This document shows, piece by piece, positions 50,448 to 58,015 of a stretch of DNA of 63,850 nt. The notes beneath the pieces were generated by a model. That model worked only from the letters and a program-made list of their open reading frames with translations, was not told where the DNA came from and ran no database searches. The translations under genes were made by a program, and so were the position numbers. Location of the stretch: positions 1 through 63,850 of the forward strand of contig CAZJJK010000005.1 in assembly GCA_964546285.1 (NCBI GenBank), given 5' to 3'. Source of the DNA: CAZJJK01 sp964546285. GTDB lineage: Bacteria > Spirochaetota > Spirochaetia > Treponematales > Breznakiellaceae. How positions within the stretch are numbered: the stretch's first letter is position 1; each line of letters opens with the position of its first letter.

Positions 50448-52214
50448 ATGAATCTGTCAAACAAGACTCCCTTTTTGATTATCCGCGCTCTCTTCTGCGG
50501 CTTGTTGCTTTGTCCCACCGTTTTATACGCCCAGGAAGGCTTTGGTTTTGGCGGGGCTGAGAGCGACGGCGTTGACGGCGGTTTTGGTTTTGGTGCCGCC
50601 AGCGAATCAACCGGAGACGCGGCTGGCTCTTTTGGCTTCGCGCCCTCCGCTCCCGCCGCGTCGGCCAAACTTGGCGGCGCCGCCATAAACGGCGAACTCC
50701 GCTTCAACGCTATCGGTTTTATAGAAAATACCGACGAGCTGGAGCGCGTCTCGGCGAAAGCTCTATCCAAACTGAGCTTCAGCGCCGCCGATGACAAGGC
50801 GGAGCTAATCATCGATCTAAAACTTGACCCTAGCCTCCTTTCAAGCGATCCCGCACTGATTGTTGACCAAGCCGCTGTCAAGCTCTATTCGGGACCGCTT
50901 ACCCTGTCAGGCGGTCTTATCAAGACAAGCTGGGGCAAGGCGGACGCTTTTAGCGCCTTGGATGTGCTAAATCCCCAGGACTTAAGCGATCTTAGCCTGG
51001 ATGATGGACTTGATCGCAAGATCGCCGTACCGATGATTTCCGCTAAGGCGGCTCTGGGCTTAAGCGCTCAAATTGAGACGGTTTTTCTCCCAGTTTTCCG
51101 TGGCCACAAAATAGCCTGGTCCGGGCCCTGGACCGCCAAAGCTGTCCGCGATCAGAAAACGGCGGCGAGCGCGCTTTTATATTACGGCGCCGATCCCCTG
51201 GCCAACAGCGGCCGAGGCAACGGTCTTTATTATTCCTATTACCAATCCGCTTGGTCTACCGCCTGGGCGGCGGCTTACGACGCGGCTTATAATGCGGTTT
51301 TTAATTCGGTTTACGACACCGCGTTTTCAACTGGCTATACGGCATTAACTGACGCCTTTGGCCCCAATCATACAGCCGCACAGGTAGCGGCCGTCATTGA
51401 TCAGGCTTTTTCGGCCGCCGCGGACGCGGCGGCTAGCCAGGTAAAAGCATACGCGGACGCGGCCTGCGCCGATAACTCATCCGCTATCGCCGCGGAAGCC
51501 CGCGCCGCGTCCGATAAACGGCTTAGCGAACTGCTCGCCTACCCTGACACTTCGGGTTTTGACTATTTCCAAGCCGGTTTGCGCCTAACGGGAGCCGCCG
51601 GTCCTATGGATTTGGGGGCTCAGTACTTTTACGGGTACCTTCCCACGCCGGCGGCGAACGCCGACCCCACCGCTTTTATTGAAGCGGGATATAAAGTCCC
51701 CTTATCCTATAATCGTTATCATCACGCCGGTCTTGACGCGGCTTGGACGCTCGGCGCCTTCGCTTTTCGCGCCGAAGCCGCCCTCAACCTGACCGAGGAT
51801 ATGGCCGGCGACAAGCCCCTTATCTATAACCCCTTCGCGGCTTGGTCCCTAGGCTTTGATCGCGAATTATTCGCCGGTTTTACCTTCAACGCCCAGGGCT
51901 CAGGTACTATCCGCCTGTATAACGATAAAGTAGGGAGCGGCGCTTACGATATTGAAAAGGGCCAAGCCCTAAGCTCAACCAAAATCATAATTGACCTTAG
52001 GCACAAGCTGTTCCGCGATACGGTGGAATGGGAATTGGCCGCCGTATACGGAATAGAAGATAAGGATTTCATGCTGGCTCCCCGGCTTAGTTGGTATCTA
52101 GGCGAAGGCAGTCTTGACTTGGCTTTACGCTGGTTTGGCGGCGATGCCGACGGTGAGCTAGGCCAGTTCGCCGATCGCTCTTACGCGAGGCTTGGCTTCT
52201 CGTACAAGTTCTAA
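50448..52214 (+). CDS. Beta-barrel-like outer-membrane protein with FGF motifs and aromatic tetrads
   Basis: A 588-residue exported protein with the signal peptide cleaved near residue 29 (L-Y-A-Q). FGF occurs at 32, 46 and 62 in a Gly/Ser/Asp-rich mature N-terminus. Residues of about 75-250 and 370-588 alternate polar and hydrophobic residues like barrel strands, and the chain ends in Y-K-F, a terminal Phe as in outer-membrane barrels. Residues 261-297 place an aromatic at every fourth position, followed by an Ala-rich helical stretch to about 365. It starts three bases after the LolA-like stop and ends at a strong terminator. It is probably the outer-membrane part of the export system. Confidence 0.72.
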   Translation: MNLSNKTPFLIIRALFCGLLLCPTVLYAQEGFGFGGAESDGVDGGFGFGAASESTGDAAGSFGFAPSAPAASAKLGGAAINGELRFNAIGFIENTDELERVSAKALSKLSFSAADDKAELIIDLKLDPSLLSSDPALIVDQAAVKLYSGPLTLSGGLIKTSWGKADAFSALDVLNPQDLSDLSLDDGLDRKIAVPMISAKAALGLSAQIETVFLPVFRGHKIAWSGPWTAKAVRDQKTAASALLYYGADPLANSGRGNGLYYSYYQSAWSTAWAAAYDAAYNAVFNSVYDTAFSTGYTALTDAFGPNHTAAQVAAVIDQAFSAAADAAASQVKAYADAACADNSSAIAAEARAASDKRLSELLAYPDTSGFDYFQAGLRLTGAAGPMDLGAQYFYGYLPTPAANADPTAFIEAGYKVPLSYNRYHHAGLDAAWTLGAFAFRAEAALNLTEDMAGDKPLIYNPFAAWSLGFDRELFAGFTFNAQGSGTIRLYNDKVGSGAYDIEKGQALSSTKIIIDLRHKLFRDTVEWELAAVYGIEDKDFMLAPRLSWYLGEGSLDLALRWFGGDADGELGQFADRSYARLGFSYKF

Positions 52215-52222
52215 ACGCGGTG

Positions 52223-52260
52223 AAAAAAAAGCCGTCCGGCTTTACCGGACGGCTTTTTTT
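52223..52260. terminator. Strong bidirectional terminator
   Basis: Eight A, GCCGTCCGG, loop CTTTA, CCGGACGGC, then seven T. It closes the exporter operon on the plus strand and the convergent TPR lipoprotein gene on the minus strand. Confidence 0.93.
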
Positions 52261-52271
52261 GGCGATCGCTC

Positions 52272-54464
52272 TTAGATTGAGCAGCCCGCCTTTGATAGGA
52301 TGGCGTCGCCCCTAGCCTTAAGCTGGTTGGGAACGTCCAAAATCTGATCGGCTACGCCGGTAATCTTATCCATCGCGGACTTAACGTCCTGGTAGTACCC
52401 TTCCACCTGATCGATAATTTGCTCAAACTTATCAATCCCTGGAATGCTTGGGAAATCAATATTTAATTTCTTAAGCACAGGGTTAAGAATAGCTTCGGCG
52501 GCTTTTTTGACAACCCCGGTGGTGGAGCTGATAGCCTGCTCAACGGTGAAGCTGCCAACAAAAGGAATCTTGATCTTTTTCTTCAACACATCATAGACTT
52601 CATCGGTAATGCCCTTGATCTTATCCAGAGGCTTCATCACCTTCTCTATCCCGCTCTTAACGCTGCTTACCACCGACACGCTTTCAGCGATAGCTTTAAG
52701 AGTTGCTTCGGATTTATCCTGAACATCGTTGACCGTGTCCAAGCCCTTGTTGAGCTTATCCATGATCTTGTTAATTTCCTTAACGTCCGCTTCCACTTCC
52801 TTAATTACCGCCGCGTTGTCTACTTTAAGCAGACAAGCGTCCAGTTTGATCAGTATCTTTCGAACATAGTCAAGGTTGGAACGTATGCTGTCCATGGTGG
52901 AAACAACCTTATCCACGCCGGCTTTAACCTTAGCTATAGCTTCGCGGGCGGGGGTGATAACCGGCGCGCGCAACTTTCCAATTTTGGCGGAAACGGCTTT
53001 GACCGGCTTGTGGACATAACCCATAGCCGTTCCGGCGACGGTAATAACGCTGCCGACGATGGGTATGCCGCCAAGCGCGCTGGCGGTTTTGGACAAAACA
53101 AGCATCTGCTGATCTAATTGCACCACCTTATCGGCGACAAAGTTGAGATCGTCCATACCGGTATTGGCTTTATTAACCATGGCTGATAGAGCGTTCACCC
53201 GGGCTTGGGTCCGGTCAAATTCGCCCTGAGTCTGGCCGAGTTTCGCTTCCAGAATTAAAACTTCCCGGGAAACGTAGAGACGGCGGCTGCGAACGGTAGC
53301 GTCCTTATAATTCGGTATCCACTTCTCGGCTTCAGTGAAAGCGGCTACGGCTTTATCAACGCTATCGGCGTTCTTAAAATCGGCACCAAGTCTAACGCCG
53401 TCCTGGTAATAGTATTCGGCGATACGCTCGGTAACCGCGGCAAAGGCGGCTTGGGCGCGTTGCGAAGCTTCGTTCCACTCAAGGGCTTCTTTGTATTTTC
53501 CGTGAGCGGCGATCATATCGTCTATACGACCGCTGCGCTCCAAGGCGGCGCCTTCATCGCAGAGCAGTTCGGCTATGGTATTCTGCGCCCGGGGAATCCC
53601 GTCAGCGGCTTCGGTATTATCCCCGTTATACTTCAACGCGTTCTTAAAGGAAGCGATAGCGTTTTTAAGGGAATCAATACCGCCCATCCGCTCTTGATTC
53701 AAGCCCTGGGTTAGATAAACGTCAGACAGATGGCTTTTCATGACGGCTTGCCCATCAGAGGCGGCGCCGTTAGCGGAATTGTACTTTAACGCTAAAGCGT
53801 AGGCGTCCAAAGCCTTAAGCAAGCTGTCAGGCTCGTTGGACGACTGAAAACCGTCAGCCCAAACCTGGAAATTTTCGGAGATTTTGCGATAATCCTCTTT
53901 CTGTTCCTCGGAATCCTTAACGGCGAAAAGCCCAACAACCTTGGACATCAAGCCATTGGCGGAATCAAGATCGCCGGAAGTAATGGCGGCAACGCCGGCT
54001 GCGTAGGTTCCTTCCCGGCCAGCGGCTCTAGCCGCTTCCTTTTGGGAAGAATAATCGATTATCTGAGTCGTCCATTCCCAGCTTTTTATCAGGCCGAAGA
54101 ATTTAGCGTCAGCGGCTATCGGTAGGCCGATTTTTTGAAGGTTATCGTAGAAAGCCTTCAAATCGGAATAAATAAGATAACGCTTTTCCAAATCCACGGG
54201 AGCGGCCGATTGTTCGGTTTGCGCTAAATAGGCTAGCGCGCTCTGATTGGCCGTTTCAAAATTGTCGCGAATAAAGGTTTTCGCGGCATCGAATTTTGGG
54301 TTTTCCAAAATTGCCCGAGAAGCCGCCGCCAACGCCGTAGCCGGTTGGTTATTCTTGAGGGCGTCACGAGCCGCGTCCAAGTTACCTTGACCGACAGTTG
54401 AACAAGCCGCGAGCGCTATAATCGCGGCGATGACGGTCAAGCCTCTCTTTAATCGTAAAGACAT
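52272..54464 (-). CDS. TPR-containing lipoprotein with long helical C-terminus
   Basis: A 730-residue lipoprotein. The ATG at 54464 follows AAGGAGTGG and gives a signal peptide ending in lipobox L-A-A-C (Cys near 21). Residues of about 25-380 show tetratricopeptide-type helical pairs (A-L-K-N-N-Q-P-A-T-A-L-A-A-A-S-R-A-I, later A-I-A-S-F-K-N-A-L-K-Y-N). Residues of about 390-730 are coiled-coil-like helices with many Lys and Asp and a glycine-rich segment near 455-475. The last residues include a Cys. It faces the exporter operon across a shared terminator. Function unknown; a periplasmic scaffold is a guess. Confidence 0.7.
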   Translation of the reverse strand: MSLRLKRGLTVIAAIIALAACSTVGQGNLDAARDALKNNQPATALAAASRAILENPKFDAAKTFIRDNFETANQSALAYLAQTEQSAAPVDLEKRYLIYSDLKAFYDNLQKIGLPIAADAKFFGLIKSWEWTTQIIDYSSQKEAARAAGREGTYAAGVAAITSGDLDSANGLMSKVVGLFAVKDSEEQKEDYRKISENFQVWADGFQSSNEPDSLLKALDAYALALKYNSANGAASDGQAVMKSHLSDVYLTQGLNQERMGGIDSLKNAIASFKNALKYNGDNTEAADGIPRAQNTIAELLCDEGAALERSGRIDDMIAAHGKYKEALEWNEASQRAQAAFAAVTERIAEYYYQDGVRLGADFKNADSVDKAVAAFTEAEKWIPNYKDATVRSRRLYVSREVLILEAKLGQTQGEFDRTQARVNALSAMVNKANTGMDDLNFVADKVVQLDQQMLVLSKTASALGGIPIVGSVITVAGTAMGYVHKPVKAVSAKIGKLRAPVITPAREAIAKVKAGVDKVVSTMDSIRSNLDYVRKILIKLDACLLKVDNAAVIKEVEADVKEINKIMDKLNKGLDTVNDVQDKSEATLKAIAESVSVVSSVKSGIEKVMKPLDKIKGITDEVYDVLKKKIKIPFVGSFTVEQAISSTTGVVKKAAEAILNPVLKKLNIDFPSIPGIDKFEQIIDQVEGYYQDVKSAMDKITGVADQILDVPNQLKARGDAILSKAGCSI

Positions 54465-54542
54465 ATCCACTCCTTCTGAGTCCGGAACAACGCCGCGGGG
54501 ACGATGAACCGCTTTGCTGTAGTTAATCACACTATAGCAAAC

Positions 54543-54558
54543 GGTTCTTAAATGAACC
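54543..54558. promoter_or_regulatory. Inverted repeat between the TPR lipoprotein and recQ genes
   Basis: GGTTC-TTAAAT-GAACC in a divergent region, with TATAGT on the minus strand 17 bases further toward the lipoprotein gene. It could control either gene. Confidence 0.3.
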
Positions 54559-54586
54559 TTAACACAACTGGAGAAATTTTAAGATT

Positions 54587-56242
54587 GTGATATCAAGCGG
54601 CAGGTTTATTTGCCTTGTACTATATAATATGGAAAGCCTAGCCGCCGAGCTGCCTCAGCTTTCAAATCCCTTTCAGACCGATGACCCGCTTGGCGCCGCC
54701 GCCCAGTCGCTTTTTGGGGTTTCGTATCTGTTCCCCTACCAGCGCCTTGTTATCGCTAATCTTTTGGACGCGGCTACAGCCGTCGGCTTACGTTACGTTT
54801 TCCCTGATGGTATTGCGTTTCCAGCCTCGAATAGCGATGAGGCAATAACACGGGAGCTGGCTGACCTGGGGAATCAAATAGTTATATTGCCAACGGGCGC
54901 CGGGAAATCCCTCTGTTTTCAATTGCCTGCCCTTCTATTCGCTAGGCCCACCCTGGTTCTCTACCCCATTCTTTCCTTAATGGCGGACCAGTATCGGCGG
55001 ATGAGTGAACGCGGCCTAAAGCCCGCCCTGCTACGTGGCGGACAGGATAAACGCGAACGTTCGTTAACATGGAATAGGCTGGAAACGGGGGATTGCCCTA
55101 TAGCCATAGCCAATCCGGAAGTACTCCTAACGGAAAAAACGCTCAAGCGTATAGAGTCCTGCCATTTTAGTCATATCGTCATTGATGAGGCGCATTGCGT
55201 ATGCGAGTGGGGAGAAAGTTTTAGGCCGGCTTACCTTAGACTAGCGGAAATAGTGAGCGCCGCGAAAGCGCCTTTGGTCACCGCATTTACGGCTACCGCC
55301 TCTCCATCGGTTTTAGAGAAGCTTCGCCGTTATATTTTTGGGACAGCCAGTACGCGAACGCTTATTGGCGATCCGGATCGTCCCAATATCGCCTATTCCG
55401 CCGCGGGTACCATATTAAAGGACCGAAGCGTGATCGAACTGACGCGGAACAAGGCGAAACCGGCCATCGTTTTCTGCTCGTCAAGGGCCAGAACGGAAGC
55501 CCTGGCGCGGGAATTGCATAGGACCCTCTCTAATATCGATATTTGGTTCTATCATGCCGGCCTTACACGCGACGAAAAAGACTTTGTTGAAAAAAGCTTT
55601 CTCAACAGTGAGAACGGCGTTTTAGTGGCGACCTGCGCGTATGGAATGGGTGTTGATAAACAGAATATAAGGACCGTGATACATCGCGATTGTCCTGGGG
55701 GCGTGGAAGCGTATCTTCAGGAATCTGGGCGGGCCGGACGCGATGGCGAGCCAGCCGAGGCCCTGCTGTTATGGGGACCTGACGATTATCGCCGCTTGGC
55801 CGCGCTCTCTGACAACACAGAGGATTATCAGCGGTATAAAACGCTACTGTCTTACGCCGAAGACACCCGACACTGCCGCCGGGAAACCCTGCTGAAACTG
55901 CTGGGCGCCGAAAGCGCCTGGTGTTCTGGCTGTGACGTATGCCGCGGCCTAGCGAGCGGCGGATTACGCGAGGAAGCCGCCTTTATCGATTTTATCAAAC
56001 GCAACCGCCGCCGTTATACCATAAAGGAAGCTTCACGCGTGATCGCGGGCGAATACGGCGGCGATTGGGATGAGGATGAAAGCGGACGGGTTTTAAATTA
56101 CTTGCTGAAAAGGAATACTATTAGCCTATCTTCCTTTCCCTGGAGGGGTTTGCTTACCCTTCATTCTGAAAATGATAAAAAAACTTCATTGATGAGCCGA
56201 ACGGGGACGCTCAAACCACGCGCTTTTAGGGGCGGCAGATAA
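54587..56242 (+). CDS. recQ: RecQ-family ATP-dependent DNA helicase
   Basis: 3'-5' DNA helicase for recombination and repair, 551 residues from the GTG. Motifs: LPTGAGKS at 101-108, DEAH at 200-203 in V-I-D-E-A-H-C-V, T-A-T-A-S-P, and S-G-R-A-G-R-D-G for motif VI. A zinc-binding subdomain is indicated by C-R-R near 427 and C-x-x-C-x-x-C late in the chain. No HRDC domain is present, so it is shorter than E. coli RecQ (about 610). The ATG at 54629 is an alternative start; neither has a good ribosome binding site. GGAG lies 13 bases before the GTG. Confidence 0.85.
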   Translation: MISSGRFICLVLYNMESLAAELPQLSNPFQTDDPLGAAAQSLFGVSYLFPYQRLVIANLLDAATAVGLRYVFPDGIAFPASNSDEAITRELADLGNQIVILPTGAGKSLCFQLPALLFARPTLVLYPILSLMADQYRRMSERGLKPALLRGGQDKRERSLTWNRLETGDCPIAIANPEVLLTEKTLKRIESCHFSHIVIDEAHCVCEWGESFRPAYLRLAEIVSAAKAPLVTAFTATASPSVLEKLRRYIFGTASTRTLIGDPDRPNIAYSAAGTILKDRSVIELTRNKAKPAIVFCSSRARTEALARELHRTLSNIDIWFYHAGLTRDEKDFVEKSFLNSENGVLVATCAYGMGVDKQNIRTVIHRDCPGGVEAYLQESGRAGRDGEPAEALLLWGPDDYRRLAALSDNTEDYQRYKTLLSYAEDTRHCRRETLLKLLGAESAWCSGCDVCRGLASGGLREEAAFIDFIKRNRRRYTIKEASRVIAGEYGGDWDEDESGRVLNYLLKRNTISLSSFPWRGLLTLHSENDKKTSLMSRTGTLKPRAFRGGR

Positions 56243-56262
56243 ATAAACCGCGAAAAGCGGCG

Positions 56263-56532
56263 TTAAAGCTCTTCCCTATCCATGGAGCTTGTTTCGTCGT
56301 CTTCCTCATTGTCTTTTTCTGACAAGCTGTCCTCATTTTGAGCCGCCTTTGAGTAGGTCTTAACCGCGCTGGCTATTCTCCGAATGGGATTTAACGTTTT
56401 TAAACGTTTCTTTTTAACCCTAGCGACATAGATAACAAAAGCCACATATAAGATGACGACAACGCTCGCGAATATAACTTCCCAAGATCTGAGGACGCGC
56501 CATAATACTTGGAGGAAATCATTAGTGAACAC
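56263..56532 (-). CDS. Small single-span membrane protein
   Basis: An 89-residue protein from a GTG start. One hydrophobic helix spans about residues 17-38, then a basic cluster (V-K-K-K-R-L-K) and an acidic C-terminal tail with about ten Asp/Glu. The arrangement predicts a short outside N-terminus and a cytosolic tail. Family unknown. A terminator directly upstream separates it from the oad operon, and its 3' end faces recQ. The ribosome binding site is weak, so the start is uncertain. Confidence 0.5.
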   Translation of the reverse strand: MFTNDFLQVLWRVLRSWEVIFASVVVILYVAFVIYVARVKKKRLKTLNPIRRIASAVKTYSKAAQNEDSLSEKDNEEDDETSSMDREEL

Positions 56533-56546
56533 CTATTAATTATCGG

Positions 56547-56584
56547 AAAAAAAAAACGACCCCAAAAGTGAATTCCGGGGTCGT
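56547..56584 (-). terminator. Rho-independent terminator of the oad operon
   Basis: Minus-strand ACGACCCC with GGGGTCGT around a 13-base loop, followed by ten T. It lies 35 bp after the oadB stop. Confidence 0.88.
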
Positions 56585-56618
56585 CGTGTTTTCCGCTCAA
56601 AGGTGAGCGGGATACTAA

Positions 56619-58004
56619 TCAGCCGCCATAAACGGCTATCATAACGCCAGCGGCTATAGCGGTACCGATAACGCCCGCCACATTAGGCCCCATAGCGTGC
56701 ATCAGCAGGAAATTCCCCGGATCGCTTTCAAGGCCAACCTTATTGGAAACTCTGGCGGCCATAGGCACCGCGGATACGCCGGCGGAACCTATCAGCGGAT
56801 TAATCTTTTCTTTGAGGAAGAGATTCATCAGTTTAGCCACCAGAACGCCCGTAGCCGTAGCGATAGCGAAGGCTAAAAGCCCAAGGGCTACAATGGAGAT
56901 AGATGAAGGGTTAAGGAATTTTTCCGGCGTCATTTGAGAACCGACACCCAGAGACAAAAAAATAGAAACGATATTCAAAAGCTCGTTTTGCATGGTTTTT
57001 GATAAACGGTCCACCACTCCAAGCTCGCGAATGAAGTTGCCTAACATCAGACAGCCGATTATCGGCGCGGCTGAGGGAATAAGCAGGATAGAAAGCACTA
57101 AGGCCGCCAGCGGAAATAAGATCTTTTCTACCTTCCCGACATGACGAAGCTGCTTCATGTGTATCTTCCGCTCACTCTCGGTGGTTAGCGCCCTCATAAT
57201 CGGCGGTTGGATAATGGGAACTAAGGCCATGTAGGAATAAGCGGCGACAGCTACCGTAGCTAAAAGATGGGGCGCTAATTTAGCGGCGATATAAATGGTC
57301 GTCGGGCCATCAGCCCCGCCAATAATGGCGACAGCGCAGGCTTCCTTCATTGTAAAGTCAAAACCGGGAATCAAATTGAAGGCGGTAACGCCAAACAAGG
57401 TGCCAAAAACGCCAAACTGGGAAGCGGCGCCGAGCAGGGCTGTCTTAGGATTAGCGATAAGCGGGCCAAAATCCGTTAGAGCGCCGATGCCCATAAAAAT
57501 GATAAGCGGGAAAAACTCGTTCCCAACGCCGGCTTCGTATATGATATTGAGAAAGCCATGGCCTTCCCCCATACCGGCGAAGGGAATATTCACGAAAATC
57601 GTCCCAAAGCCGATAGGGATAAGCAACAGAGGCTCAAAATTCTTAGCCGCTCCTAGATAAACGATCACAAAACCAATCACGATCATTAACAATTCCTGCC
57701 AACCAAAAACGGTGACGGAATCGCCGGCGGGCGTACTCTTCTCATCGGCGTTGGTGAAAAAAGCGTAAAGTCCGGTGGTCTTGGCTATATTGATAGCGAA
57801 GGTCTTAAAAGAAATCCGTGGAACATCCTCGCTGCCTTTAATGATACCGTCAGGATTGGAAAAGGACGCGTAACCCTGAGCGGGGACTTCTGGAGCGAGT
57901 TGCTGGGCGGCGACCCTCGTCATAAAGGAAAATACGAAAGCGCCGCAAAGCATGGCTAGGACTATTTTGGTGACGGTTCGGCCGTCCTTTCTAAGATTGA
58001 GCAT
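56619..58004 (-). CDS. oadB: Sodium-pumping decarboxylase beta subunit
   Basis: Integral membrane subunit that decarboxylates carboxybiotin and pumps sodium out. The 461 residues have about ten to eleven membrane segments and the conserved I-I-G-G-A-D-G-P-T-T-I-Y block near residue 225, with the Asp needed for sodium and proton handling. An N-terminal extension of about 85 residues starts with a signal-like segment (I-V-L-A-M-L-C-G-A-F-V-F), longer than in classical OadB. It follows oadA by 11 bp in the order G-A-B. The same subunit type serves methylmalonyl- and glutaconyl-CoA pumps; the carboxyltransferase partner points to oxaloacetate. Confidence 0.9.
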   Translation of the reverse strand: MLNLRKDGRTVTKIVLAMLCGAFVFSFMTRVAAQQLAPEVPAQGYASFSNPDGIIKGSEDVPRISFKTFAINIAKTTGLYAFFTNADEKSTPAGDSVTVFGWQELLMIVIGFVIVYLGAAKNFEPLLLIPIGFGTIFVNIPFAGMGEGHGFLNIIYEAGVGNEFFPLIIFMGIGALTDFGPLIANPKTALLGAASQFGVFGTLFGVTAFNLIPGFDFTMKEACAVAIIGGADGPTTIYIAAKLAPHLLATVAVAAYSYMALVPIIQPPIMRALTTESERKIHMKQLRHVGKVEKILFPLAALVLSILLIPSAAPIIGCLMLGNFIRELGVVDRLSKTMQNELLNIVSIFLSLGVGSQMTPEKFLNPSSISIVALGLLAFAIATATGVLVAKLMNLFLKEKINPLIGSAGVSAVPMAARVSNKVGLESDPGNFLLMHAMGPNVAGVIGTAIAAGVMIAVYGG

Positions 58005-58015
58005 TATATCCTCTT

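Noticed and set aside
54623..54628. TATAAT directly before the ATG at 54629 of recQ
   Set aside because: It touches the start codon, so a transcript from it would begin inside the gene. It may be chance, or the gene starts elsewhere.
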